Source: Cerioporus squamosus (lineage: Eukaryota; Basidiomycota; Agaricomycetes; Polyporales; Polyporaceae). From it: a DNA stretch of 64,000 nucleotides. Of the stretch, positions 12,178 through 23,500 are shown piece by piece. Numbering within the stretch: position 1 is the first letter of the stretch; every line of letters begins with the position of its first letter. The translations under genes were made by a program, and so were the position numbers. The notes under the pieces are model-generated. The model was given only the letters and a program-made list of their open reading frames with translations. It was not told the DNA's origin and made no database searches. The stretch covers positions 124,001 through 188,000 of the forward strand of contig JABYQS010000056.1 in assembly GCA_022592435.1 (NCBI GenBank), read 5' to 3'.

Positions 12178-12263
12178 AGTACCAGCCTCTATTCTGAGCT
12201 AGAGGCTGGCACTAGTTGCCAGCCTCCCTTGCACACATAAATTCGCTGCGTCGGTGGTTCATC
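12178..12263 (+). repeat. Left terminal inverted repeat (86 bp)
   Basis: It pairs with 34016-34101 in reverse complement, with 4 mismatches in 86 bases. It begins AGTACCAGCCTCT and ends GGTGGTTCATC. Bases 12182-12209 fold into a hairpin with stem CCAGCCTCT/AGAGGCTGG around a 10-base loop; the right end keeps the same stem. Confidence 0.9.
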
Positions 12264-12902
12264 CCCAGTGAGAGTAGCGTGGATTTGCCACGTTTTCGGA
12301 CGTTTTGGTCTAGGGGAAAGAGAGTAAAGGATGGGGATCGTCGGAAAACGAATAGTGGAAGCAGAGCACGAATATCTACGTTTTGTATCGTTTAGCGTGG
12401 ATCTCGCTCGATTGGAGGCGTTCCAAGAAGTTTGCATGCATTCAGTTCGACCGAAAACGACAAATTTGTTTTGCTATGATCCCCGCCGTTCCCCCGCATT
12501 CCCCGCGTTCCCCGCGTCGCCCTCGTCGCCCAACCACGCTCCACCGCCTCCGCGCACCGCCGCCTCCGCCCGTCTGCCCGCCAATGCAGAGACGCGCTCC
12601 TGAGCCAAGTCCGTCCGTGTGCACGAAGTCCGTCCGCGCGCCCAAGTCCGTTCATGTGCTCGAAGTCCATCCGCGCGCGCGAGAATCGTCTTCGCGTCCA
12701 AGTGTGTCATTCCGAGAGGTGTGAGGTTGTTCGTGTACGAGTGCATTGAGTCCCAAGAAGAGTCAGAGTAGCTGTACATGTACCAGGTCAGAGATGTGAA
12801 TAGACAGAGAGCGCACACACGTACCCAGATGCAAATGACAAATGGGCGACGTCTGCAAGCACGAGGATGAGCGCGATCCAGGGGAAGAGTGCGCAAACTA
12901 AC
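12264..12902. other. Left internal non-coding region of the element
   Basis: No gene was recognised. The first bases (CCCAGTGAGAGTAGCG..GATTTG) resemble, inverted, the DNA just outside arm A at 20470-20514. A short GTCCGT/GTCCGC-containing repeat (AAGTCCGTCCG, AAGTCCGTTCATG, AAGTCCATCCGCGCG) occurs at about 12606-12680 and may be a subterminal transposase-binding array (inference). Confidence 0.45.
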
Positions 12903-15094
12903 CTAGTCTGTCCACTCCGAAGCGTACTTCTACGATGTACGTCAGTGGATGCACTGGAGGAGGACAATCGAGTTCGCACCTGTCGAGGGCCTTGCTTCTG
13001 GTTCCGGTACCAGGTGTCGAACTCGTCCTTGGTTCCATTGGGGTTCTCCGCCTTCCAGCGACGACCGGCCATAGCCCTGCAAGATCGGAACAGTGAGAAA
13101 TACAACTGCCGACCGCGTAACGCCGACTTACATCGGCTTCTTGTTTGATACCGGCGCAGGCCACTGAGGCACGTCCTTGACCTTGCTGCGCCCCTTCGCA
13201 CCCTTCGCACCCTTCGAGGCAGGTGCCGTGGTTGACAGTGCCGTGTCCGTGTTTGTGGCAGGGGAAGGGGACGAGCCAGAACTGGAGTCGGCATCCAAGC
13301 TGGGAGCTGTAGCCGTCTCGATGTGAGTGACTGAGCTCGAGGGATCCACAGGGGGCCACATAGAGCTGCCCGGTTTGCCCCAGAGTGCCACGCTAGGACA
13401 ATTGTCAGCATAGAATTATGTATTTGATGAGAGCCTTACAGCATCTCGTCCTCGGTCGCCGTTGCCTGTCATGCGGCGCACGCACATCAGGTCAGACGGC
13501 AGTCATATTGGACAGTGCTTCGGCACATACCTGAACTAGTTGCTCCGAAGAGCTTGCCTCGGCCGCTTGAGGGAGGTTGGCAGAAGGGAGGAAAGGCGAG
13601 GACAGAGGGAGTGGCGAGGATGGAGGGAGTTCGCTGCCAAACTGGTCAGACGGCGGCGAAGAGGGAACTTCCTCCTGTGGTGCAAAGATCGGATCGCTGC
13701 CGTCCATCGTGGCCATCTCGACCTGCGCAAGGGTTCCTGACTGCGGTGCTCCGGTAGTCGGCTTCGAAATGGGCTGTGAGTTGACCTGCTGGAAGAATGT
13801 GCCGACTTCCTCGGCACCTGCATCGTCGGCCTCGTTCTGCGCGATCTGGTAAGCGGTCATGTCTGCGAAGCCATCAGTGCCGGTGTCAGCAAAAGCGCGC
13901 AACATGATGAGGGCGAGTACTTACTTGCCCCAGCTTCTCCACGCTCGCGAGCTTCCCGTCTTGCTACCCACGCCAGGTATTGCCTACGCCACTGTGAGAA
14001 TATCACAATTGCGATGAGCCTGCACTTCCAGTCTGTGCCGTCGTCGAGCTGCAGCTGGGGAACCATGCTCTTCACGTAGAAATAGCATTCGGCAGCCACT
14101 GTGAGGTCGCCTGCGCGCACCCAGGTTTCCGGCGCACGCCCTTGCTTCGCCATGTACACGAATACTTGGCGGAAGCAGCCGCGTGTGAACTGGGCAGTGG
14201 CACCGTCGACCAGAGTGCCGTTGGCGTTGTGAAGCCACAAGAGGCACACATTCTCATTGTTCTGCTTGAGACGGCCTGGGCCTTTCTTTCCTTTCTCCTT
14301 TCCGGGGGCTGTTCCCTTGGCCCGCTTCGCCTTCATTTCATCGTTCCAGTCGTTGAGCGTCCAGTGAGGGACCTGCAAGCTAACGTGTCAGCATAGATGA
14401 TGGCAGCGCTGCAGACGGCGTTCACTCACATCAGGGAAGTCCGCGCGGCTCCGAGGAAGGACGTAGTAGCGACCCGAGGGGTCTTGCTCCGGGGACGTCT
14501 GTTCCCCATTGGTCGGCGGCATCCTGAAGGAGCATATAGTCAGCTGAGATCATAGTGGACTAAAGAGAAACTCACATAGGCTGGTACCTATTAAAAGAGC
14601 ATGTTAGACTCCACGGTTGTATGCCTTCTAGCACGAGGCGATCGACTTACTTCATGGCATGTGAGTATCGCTGGGACAGCTCTTGCATCTGTGTGAACAC
14701 GGCGTTGTACTCCGCGCGGCTCACGGAGGCTCCGTCGGACTTGTTCGCAGAGGTGGCGTCCGTTGTCTGTGCATACACAAACAGTGAGCAGAAGACTACA
14801 TCATGGATTCACTGACTATATGCTTACCTGCTGAACCGAGGATGGGCCAGCCTCCGGGAGCCCGGGCATCACATACGGCACGCTCGGAAAGGGCTGGTGT
14901 TGCGCCGATTGAGGAGATGCGCCCAGAAATTGGGAGTGCTGGTTGTATGCGGCGTTGTGGAATGGCGGTTGTATCAAAGAGAATCCGGGGTGCGATATGG
15001 GCATACCGGGCCCCGGGAACATGGACGGATTGAAGAAGCCTTGCATTTGCTGCCCGAAGAATGGGTTTCTGAACATGTTGAAGTTCGGAAACAT
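12903..15094 (-). CDS. Element-borne protein of unknown function
   Basis: Starts at the ATG at 15094 and ends at the TAG at 12903-12905. About nine exons connect with consistent phases. The N-terminal part is Phe/Pro/Gln-rich and low in complexity (MFPNFNMFRNPFFGQQMQGF). A central conserved-looking domain follows the exon join at about 14373. It has VPHWTLNDWNDEMKAKRAKG, then a helix-rich block (GCFRQVFVYMAKQGRAPETW, AAECYFYVKSM), then LIAIVIFSQWRRQYLAWVAR. The rest is Ser/Pro-rich and acidic. The C-terminus has a second small block (AGRRWKAENPNGTKDEFDTW) and ends KYASEWTD. I recognise no named domain. Its place next to the Tnp2 gene and divergent from a second unknown gene suggests an accessory protein of the transposon, perhaps DNA-binding like plant TnpA; that role is inference only. 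Confidence 0.72.
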
Positions 15095-15486
15095 CGTCGA
15101 GGTCGTCGTCGAGCCCAGTGAGCAAGGGGTGGTGGTGGTAGTACAGAGGAAAGCTGGTCTTGTGCCTCCGCAGAGCACGACGCGTCCCCAAAAGGTGACG
15201 CGTTTGATCACGTGACGGTGAAATTGCCAGATCGGGCTTGCATGGCGCATACAGCCAGGCTCTTGCAGCCGTCCTTGTCCTCGACTTCGCTGTCTTTGTC
15301 CTCGACTCCGCCGTGCTCGTCTCCGTGTACACCGTGCTCGTCTTCACCGTGCTCGTCTCAACTGTGCTCATTGACGTCGTGCTTGCTCGTTGAACTTCGT
15401 GCTCACTGTCCTCGTCTTCGTCACCACTGCACTCTGTGTTCGCCATCAGCCACTCTCCGTTTGCCACCACCTTTCTCGTCTACAAC
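15095..15486. promoter_or_regulatory. Bidirectional promoter between two element genes
   Basis: The two unknown element genes diverge from this 392-bp gap. Bases 15285-15420 carry a degenerate repeat of GTGCTCGTC and TCCTCGAC-type units. No TATA box stands out. Confidence 0.5.
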
Positions 15487-16446
15487 ATGCGCGACCAAGT
15501 TACCACCGACTCGGAGTATCTTAGCCGCACCTTCGTCATGCGTCACGACCTCGAGCGCGCTGACGGCTCCGCGCACGAAGAGACTATCACAAGTCTCTTC
15601 CACCTTGCTGTTGCCTCTGCGCAACACGCATGTCTGCTTGCCCTGGATCGCAAGTCTGGCAGAGGGCTGCAGTACAATGCCGTACAGGATGAACTTCGGG
15701 AGGAGTGTGCGATGCTGGAGGCTTCCTTGCAAAAGGCGATTGGGACTACAGGCGGCAAGCTCGCCGAGGTCTCTGAATCCCCGTACGACGACACGTACGT
15801 TAATCTCTATGCCCCCACGCAGCCTCTACACGATCTACCATCTCGGTCTCTCCCGTCTTCCGACACTCTGCTCGCCGACCTGCTCGCGCTGCTCAAGGAA
15901 CCGATGACCACCGCCCTCGTTCCATCGTTGCTCCTGACGCTCGAAGACGCTATCCTCACTACCCTGAAGAAGGGACTGGAGCAGAAGATCTCAGACACAG
16001 TCACCGATCAGCTGCTGAAGGCCCTCCCCCAGCTCCAAGCGCACCTCGAGGAGTCAGTGAAGCCCGGTCTCTCGGTTTCGCTGCAGAAGACTCTCGAGGT
16101 GTCCCTCGTCACTCCGGAGTCTGCTGCCGTGCAGCAACCGTTGGCGCAGGCACTTGTGCCCCAGCTTGTGGACGCCCTCGTTGAGCCCATCACTGCACGC
16201 GTTGTCTTGGATGCCAGGGTCAGCGCCCCGGATTCTACCATCACACAGGCCAGTGCCATTCAAGCTGAGACAGTGACTGTGTCGGTGCCCGCTGCTAGTG
16301 GTAGTCGTCCGCGCCTGGTCAGGCGGGCGCGCAACGGTCGCTCGCGCGCGCTCTTGGCCCCGAAGGTGGAGGAGGATGAGGACGGAGTGCCTTTGAAGCG
16401 ACCTGGCATTCTGCCACAGGCCTGGGCCAAGGGGCCCGCAGCGTGA
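15487..16446 (+). CDS. Element-borne helical protein of unknown function
   Basis: One uninterrupted exon codes for 319 aa, starting MRDQVTTDSEYLSRTF; the frame is open further upstream but has no ATG there. Residues of about 30-90 look helical (ASAQHACLLALDRKSG, ECAMLEASLQKAIG). Residues of about 135-240 form a periodic Leu/Ala-rich helical stretch with many LxxxLxxxL spacings (LLADLLALLKEPMTTALVPS, ILTTLKKGLEQKISD, LLKALPQLQAHLEESV). The C-terminus is basic and then acidic (PRLVRRARNGRSRALL, KVEEDEDGVPLKRPG). It is intact, while the neighbouring transposase is broken. It converges on the Tnp2 gene, with a 20-bp tandem repeat between them. No family recognised; a DNA- or partner-binding accessory factor is a guess. 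Confidence 0.65.
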   Translation: MRDQVTTDSEYLSRTFVMRHDLERADGSAHEETITSLFHLAVASAQHACLLALDRKSGRGLQYNAVQDELREECAMLEASLQKAIGTTGGKLAEVSESPYDDTYVNLYAPTQPLHDLPSRSLPSSDTLLADLLALLKEPMTTALVPSLLLTLEDAILTTLKKGLEQKISDTVTDQLLKALPQLQAHLEESVKPGLSVSLQKTLEVSLVTPESAAVQQPLAQALVPQLVDALVEPITARVVLDARVSAPDSTITQASAIQAETVTVSVPAASGSRPRLVRRARNGRSRALLAPKVEEDEDGVPLKRPGILPQAWAKGPAA

Positions 16447-16493
16447 TCATCTGGCTGTGCGGACATGTTCTTGATGGTTACCAGTGATGCCAG

Positions 16494-16567
16494 ACTCTGT
16501 ACGATTCTCTCGGACTCTGTACGATGCTTTCGGACTCTGTACGATGCTCTCGGACTCTGTACGATAA
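16494..16567. repeat. 20-bp tandem repeat, about four copies
   Basis: The unit is ACTCTGTACGATGCTCTCGG with small differences; the last copy is partial. It lies between the convergent stops of the unknown gene and the Tnp2 gene. Confidence 0.85.
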
Positions 16568-16631
16568 TGTATTCTGTTTGTCTGATGACGGTAGAATGGT
16601 TGTGTGCCTTGTGAATACGATACATGACTCG

Positions 16632-19600
16632 CTAATTCGTATCAATGTCATTGTCCTCGTCGTCGTCTTCCCTATCCTGCGGCGACCCTCCCATGTTTGC
16701 GACATCTAAGCCAGGCTTCTCCACAACAAAGAACCGGCGCGCATACCTCTGCCGCGCCCCTGGTTCCCGCTCCTCCTCGTCTGTCAAGGGAACCGGAACC
16801 ATGCCGATCGCAGATGCGATCTCTTTCGCATCAACAACAACACGGGCGTTGTCGCCGCGATATTCGCACACGATGTCAGTGTAGTGCGACTCCTCGAGGA
16901 TGGCGCGGTCAGGGTCCGAGAATGGCATCACCATTGCGAGGGTGCGAGTCTTGCCCTCGAGTTCCAGGCAGAAGTAGTACTGCACTTCGTCGAAGCGGTT
17001 GCCCTGTAACTGTAGGTAGCGTAGTCAGATCGGCTCGGCATGTATGGCATGTTATACGTACTTTCACCATGCGTGCACGACGAGGCTCTTTGCCTCGAGC
17101 TTCCCTCGGCACCTCGTGAGCGGAGCAGCGCGCAATCTGACCTGTGGGGAGGCAGAGACGGTGCCATCGTGACACGATGGGCTCCCAGTCGAGATGGTCC
17201 AGAGCCACGCGGTTCTTGCGGAAGTACTCGCGGATAGCATCGCGTTCGGGCGCAATGACCGGCCGCTCAACGAGATCATGGAATGGGAGGAGGATGTACC
17301 CGTCCCCGATGTCGAGAGCACCTTGCGGGAGTGCTTGATGGCGCTCGAGGACGGGGTAGATGGCCTGCAGCGCCTGGCACTGCATGCGACGCTCTGCGCG
17401 AGCAGAGATGTTCTCGTACGGGCGTGATGGCTGCTTCATCTTGCGCGTAGTGTTGCCGATGTAGTTCTCCATCGTCCACTGGGTGTAGTACGGCTCCGGA
17501 CCAATGCGGTAGGCCTCTGGGACGAGGTGGGAGAGGGTGTGTAGGCAGGGACGTACAAAGTGGATGCGGTCAACGCGGCGTTGGTAATAGAGGACCTCGA
17601 ACTCCTCGATGTACTCGACAAGGGCCATGTGAGCGATAGGAAGGGAGGCGATGGTGGGGCGGTACTGCAGGATGATCCGGATGCCGAAGATGAGCTTACA
17701 AAGATGCTTGTAGTAGTTCTTGCCAGGTCCGAGGTCGAGGAGGTGCTTGTGGCGACGAAGGATGCCGGGGAGGAGGGCATAGATGTACAGCAGGAACTCC
17801 CAGGCCTTATACCCACTGTTGATCTTCTGGGAGGGATCACACGGTGGGCAGTCGAAGGAGCTGGGGAGATATTGGCGACATGCGGCAATGAGAGCTCCGT
17901 GTTCTTCCCAGAGCTTTCGCCGAGCAGGATCCTTGTCGTGGAAGATCGCCCAGGGCCAATCTGCAATGGAGTCGGGAGCATAGACCTTCAACGTACCGCG
18001 GAGGAGCGAGATGATAAGGTCGGTCATGTTGAGGGCGACGAGGTGCATGCGGTCAAGACCGTAGCCCTCTGTGACCCCCGTGAACCGTGGAAGACCACTG
18101 AAGATGCTTGGCTTTGATATGCCGGTGGCGAGACGCTTGCGTTCGTAGGCGTGCTTGTTACCCGTGCATGCGACGAGGACGATGTTCTTGTCATACGCGG
18201 CGCGGCGTTCCTGCGGGGATGACTGCATGCGTACACTGAGGTCGCCGAGGCCATCATCCTGAGTCGCAGGATTCGCCCAGTTCGGCCTGAGCATGGCGGG
18301 ATAGTACGTGCCACCGCCAGGCCTATGCCGCCCAGGCTGCCCGCAGTAGAGCCTGCACCCCAGTCTGCCGTTGTGTCCGACGAGACCATTGAGGTAGGCC
18401 ATCGTCGGCGAGTCCGCCGTCGCGATGTACAACCACAGATCAGATCGGAATTGCCGCTGCTGCGCGGAGTCCCAGATCTGCAAGCCATTGCGCTGGAGAG
18501 CGGAGAGGTGGTAGAGGGAAGGGAAGAGGAAAGAGTCGTGGTTTTTGGGCTTGTGAGGCCCGCCAATGACACCACCAGGGAGGACGTATCGCTTCTTGTA
18601 GCGACAGTCGGGAGGCAGGTCGAAGAGAACCCACACAAAAAATCAACAGTCAGACTGTTTCGAGGAGAACAGCTGCGCGCCGTCGACGGAAAACATCAGG
18701 ACCATGTCATCATCCTTGATGTCTTCGTTCGCGATGAGGTCGTTGTACTCACGTGAGTAGTAGATGTCATCCAACACTTTGATGCTGTTCGGGTCGCGGT
18801 TGCGTAGCTCCCTGATGCGCCGAGTCTCGTTTGCACGGTGTCGCATGAGACGAGCGTGGTTGGGCGAAGCCCAGAGGGCCTGCAGCTGCGGACCGAGAGG
18901 GAATGTGGGGAACGTCCGCCGAGGGACTCGCTGTGGTGGAGCACACCGCCGTATGCCGTCTGCTGGCGGAGGCTCGTAGCGGTCTTCTTTGCAGAAGGGG
19001 CACTTCTCCTTCTCTGCGTACGGGCCTGTGAACGCGATGCAGGTGTTGACGCACATGTCCGTCCGAATTGGCTGGATACCTGTGTGTTCGACGGCAAGCT
19101 TCTTGACGTGTTCGTAGGTTGGGATGTCTTCATCCTCCGGATGGAGGAACAGGTGGACGTTGCGGTGATCGGTGTAGTTCTGTTCCGAAGCGTCGCCGCA
19201 CGCCATGTACATCTTGAAGCCGGCAAGCTCATGATCGGTGGGGTGCTTCGTTTCGTGCGGAGGGTTTTGAAGACGGTGGATGGTCGCCTCATCAAGTGCG
19301 GAACCCTCCAGCTCCGCCGTCTCTAGGAGTACGGCGAAGTCGTGACCATCCCGGAACACCTTGCGATGTGCGTCTTGCGGCGCGCCCTGGTCCTCGGCAT
19401 ACCCGTACTCCGGATTCGGACCGTCTGCGTCGCGATCAGGGATGGAACCAAGGTCCTCCTCCTCCTCGTCCGCATCAATCACCATGCGTGGGATGTCGCT
19501 CAGCCGCACATGCCGAGCGCGTCGTGGTGGGGGCACGGGAGAAGGTGGTGGTGGATGTTGGGGAGCCGGGGAAGGTGGTTGGGGAGGCTGTGGACGAGGG

Positions 19601-20137
19601 GACAGAGGCTGTGGACGAGGAGACAAGGGCGCCGGCATCGGCTCGCGAGTGGACGAGCTGTCGCTCCGTGCCCGAGGGTGCTGTAATACAGTACAGTCAG
19701 TGGGCGATAACAAAAAACTTGAAGGTAACATGAGAGGTACAAACCGGAGGCTCAGCAGCACGGTTCACGGGTGCCTGTGGTACAGGACCAGCAGGCTGTG
19801 TAGCCCGTCCGGCCCCTGCAGCAGAGACTGTCGTGCGCTGAGGGTTCTAGCATGGTGGAGTGAGATAAGTACAGTTAATCTAACAGCAATAGTGACTCAC
19901 CTGTGTACAAGGAGGGGGCCCTGTCGGTTGCGGGGCGCTATTACCGCCTGGAATTACAGGCCGTCGAATGAGCAGATGGTCGGGCGTGGTGCGGTAGGGT
20001 GCATGTCGACGGAAAGACGAGTAGGAGATAGCCGGCCCAGTGCGACCACCACAGAACTGCTGGCAGTTGCAGTAGTACAACACCTCGGAGGTGGCAGATG
20101 GCGGCAGTGGAGGAAGGGAGCTGGAGGAGGCGGACAT
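16632..20137 (-). pseudogene. Tnp2-type (CACTA superfamily) transposase with one nonsense codon
   Basis: Four exons join in frame: 20137-19901, 19846-19745, 19680-17062 and 17003-16632. The N-terminus has a Cys-rich finger-like block (YYCNCQQFCGG..SSFRRH) and a Pro-rich acidic linker. The transposase core follows: MVLMFSVDGAQLFSSKQSDC, VWVLFDLPPDCRYKKRYVLP, FPSLYHLSALQ, GYGLDRMHLVALNMTDLI, YKAWEFLLYIYALLPGIL, GNRFDEVQYYF. The Asp of SVDGAQ, the Asp of YGLDRMH and the Glu of KAWEF are plausible catalytic acids (inference). At 18643-18645 a TGA stands where Tnp2 proteins have Trp (SDC-W-..W). Reading continues in the same frame on both sides, so one TGG-to-TGA change explains the break. Everything else looks full length, which suggests recent inactivation. 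Confidence 0.88.
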
Positions 20138-20514
20138 GCTGTGAGTCAGAGAGGTCGAGCGAAGGACACACGGTACTAGCGATGTCGCCGCGTAGCCGTA
20201 CTTATGCGAGCGCAATGGCGTAACTTGTTGCAGACGCTGTCTGCCGCCGATATTCTTGCGAGTACGCCATGCGGCATTCTTGTCATCTACGCGCGAGCTA
20301 TATTGCGACGAGGGACGTGTCGACTACAGTTATGCCGCGCTGGACATATCGATGCGCGAGGATGGAGGTTATAAAGTAAGTTGTCCGAAACGAGCAGGGC
20401 GCCTGCCTAAACGGGCGAGTCCCACATCATCGAAGCGCCGACAAACTTGCAAGATCATTGCAAAACGCAACCGGAACGCTACCAAATGTAACAAATCGAA
20501 GCGGGTCTCACTGG
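20138..20514. other. Gap between Tnp2 gene and arm A
   Basis: The shared promoter side of the Tnp2 gene. Bases 20470-20514 resemble, in reverse, the sequence just inside the left terminal repeat. No gene recognised. Confidence 0.4.
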
Positions 20515-23500
20515 GGTTCATCAGTACATCCCTCTTCTGCTTGCTGCCATCATGGCGAAGCCTCACATGATGCCTGCCAGCACTCGGGATTTCTCGCGGC
20601 CCCGTTCAACAAGAAGAAGCATAAGAATAACGACCCTGCGAAGGTGCACACCAAATCCGCACCCACCGCTCAGCAGACACGCAAGATTCTCATGTCGGAC
20701 GGCGTCGACTGCTCTATATTGATGGGCTTTCCCCAGTTCATGAACAAGTACCTCGGCGTCACTGACACCTCAGGCTTCCCCGAGGACAAGGCTCAGAAAG
20801 TCCGGGATGCCTTTGTCAAGACGCTTGGACTCACACGTGGACCTGGTGGACGGATGGTCAAGAGTAGTGGTAGTCTGCTGGAGAAGGATTGGTCAACTGC
20901 ATGGGTACGTCGCTCGTAATCTCGTCGATGGCTGGCGGTTACATCTAATTTGGCTCCAACCACCGACAGGAAGCCGTTGCTGCGGACAAGACACTGCCTA
21001 CCGAGCTGTGCCCCGGCTTCGTCTTCAATAAATCTGAAGAAGGGAAGGATAAGGAAGACAACTCCAAGCTGCGGATCGACGCGTCGCTCATCTCTGTAGA
21101 CGACAGCAAAACTCACCGCTTCAAAGCCAACCAGCCGAATTGGTCTCTTCAGCGGCTTCCTATCGAGTTCAAGCGCGGCGGAGCGACGTATGACCCCTTT
21201 GACGACAACCCGAAGCACAAGCACGAAGCTGACTTGGCAGACCGCAGAGGAGTGTACGGGCAACTCATGACGTACGCCGAGCGCGTGTTCGTACATCAAC
21301 ACAGGAAATCTCTCTTCTTCCTCTTCGTCAACGGCCCCGAGTTTCGCGTCATGTTCTTTGATCACGGCGGAGTCATCACGACGGAAGCCATCGACTACAT
21401 CTCCTCTGTCGAAGGCACCGCCGCCCTTCTGTCCTTCCTCCATGCCTTCAGCGAGCTCGATGACCGTCGGCAAGGCGTCGATACCACCGCTATCCTCCTC
21501 TCTCCCGAGTCGTGTGGCTACAAGCGCATGGACGCACTGAAGAACGCGCAACCCGACGACCTCGCGCATCACGCTCGCTACGTCGATGACGCGTCCACAA
21601 TTCCTGATTCCTTCCTCGACTCCTCCGATCCCGCAGAGGCCGTTGATGCGATGGACTATGGCGTGTACGGAACGTTCCAACAGTCATCGCGCACGGAGAT
21701 GTCGAGGATCAAGAGACCGAGACGACGAACTACTCGCCCGTGACCGGCCGGAAGAAGGTCGAGGATTGGACTCCCTACGTACGAAGCGTACAGACAAAGA
21801 AGGCGGCCAAACGTCGGGCTGCTACCAAGGTGGGTGATATGAAGCCGAACTCAAAGCATGCCGCCGCACAGGGCGACCGAGGCAAGAAGCGTACCGTGGA
21901 CGAGCGCATCGCCGAAGAGAATTCCCAACAGGGCCAGGGTCTCTGTCATCTCATACACAACCGTCTCGTCGTGAAGGAGGTCTGTCTACCTCTCACCGCA
22001 ATCACGAGCAGCAGACAGCTCGTCATCGTCATGATTGACGGCATTGCCGGTATGTGAGAATTTCTTCCGACACGCCACATACTGACTAGCGATGGTGTAG
22101 CGCACGAAATGGCTTACAAGAGGTGTAAACTCATCCACAGGGACGTTAGCTTCGGCAACATGCTGATCTATCCGTCTGTGAAAGAGGTGAAGGACTCGGA
22201 CCATCCCGATGAAGGCCGCCGAGAGAGCAAGACTAAGTATGCTGTCATCTGGAAAGGACTGCTCACGGACTGGGAGCTCGCAAAGGACTGGACGATCTTA
22301 CGGGCTTTGCAACCCGAACGGACGGTGAGTCTGCCTCACTGCTTGATAGGAACCTTTTGCTGACCATCAAAAAGGGAACATGGCATTTCATGTCTCGGAA
22401 CATCCTCACACATGCAGATCAGCTCGTCACCATCCCCGACGAGCTGGAGTCCTTCGTTCACGTCCTCATATACGCCGCTGTCCGCCTCGTGGATCACAAC
22501 ATCTCCGACATTAGAGGGTTTATTCACTACTACTTCGACGGCTACGTCATCACCGAGGACGGGTACGGGTGTCCGGCTGGGAAACGCACCTGCATCACGG
22601 AGGCGAAACTTGACGACTCTGAGAAGGACATCCTCTTCTGCGCCGAGAACGTGGGTCCCGATGATCACCCGCTGAACGAGCTAGTGGGCGAGTTGCTTGC
22701 GCTCATCCGCACTCGATACACTGTCCTCGATTGGGAGACCCGAGCCAGTAAGAAGAAGAGCGGCAAGCGAGTGTCTTCGTCCCCATCCGTCCGGCCTGAC
22801 ACAACGCAGCAATGGGAGAGTTATTCCGACCTCTCGGACGCGGAGGAGGACACGCAGACTGTGGATGGCGATATGGATGTCGACAATCCCTCGGGCAAGG
22901 GATCAGTCCGACAGACGATGGGAGAAAGCACGTTGCCGAGGGAGCCCTCGCCGGCGACGGTCGCGAAAGCCAAGTCCCTCGAGAAGCATAGCAGTGTTCG
23001 TTTGCTCCTCCAGAAGTACCTGAACAAGTCCATGTGGCCTGCGGACGACACCGTGCGCGACCGTCTGGTGAAGTTCAACCCACGGCCACGAGAAAGTCTC
23101 TCGGATATCGAGGACACGTCTGCTCCAAAGAAGGCGCGCACCGACAGCGGAGCCAAGCCCGCGGCCACTTCGAGGTCCAAGAACCGCGGCAGTCGCAAGA
23201 CCCAGCAGAAGACACGCAGCGAGGAGTCTCTGGGCGACCACGATACCGCAACGTCGTCGAGCGGACCTGCTGCTAGTAGCTCTGGAGGCGCAGCGCGTCG
23301 TGTGACCCGCTCTGCAGACTGCCAGCCGCCTCCATAACGGTGATCCTGGAGCAGATGCCCCCGAAGCAGGACCTTCCAACGCTCCCAGTGGCTCTCAAAG
23401 CCGCAGTCGTACTACCCACATCACGAGTCGTACCACCAGCGGACCTTCCAGCCCTGGTGGCTCAACTGGGCAAGGCAAACCGATGGTAACTCGTACACAC

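Noticed and set aside
12207..12216. CACTAG inside the left terminal repeat, as if it were the CACTA tip
   Set aside because: The right end has CTCTAG at the matching place, and the inverted repeat continues about 30 bases further outward to the CGGT duplication.
18600..18660. Intron or selenocysteine reading of the TGA in the Tnp2 gene
   Set aside because: No GT..AG pair of sensible length surrounds it, and fungi of this group are not known to use selenocysteine. A Trp-to-stop change is simpler.
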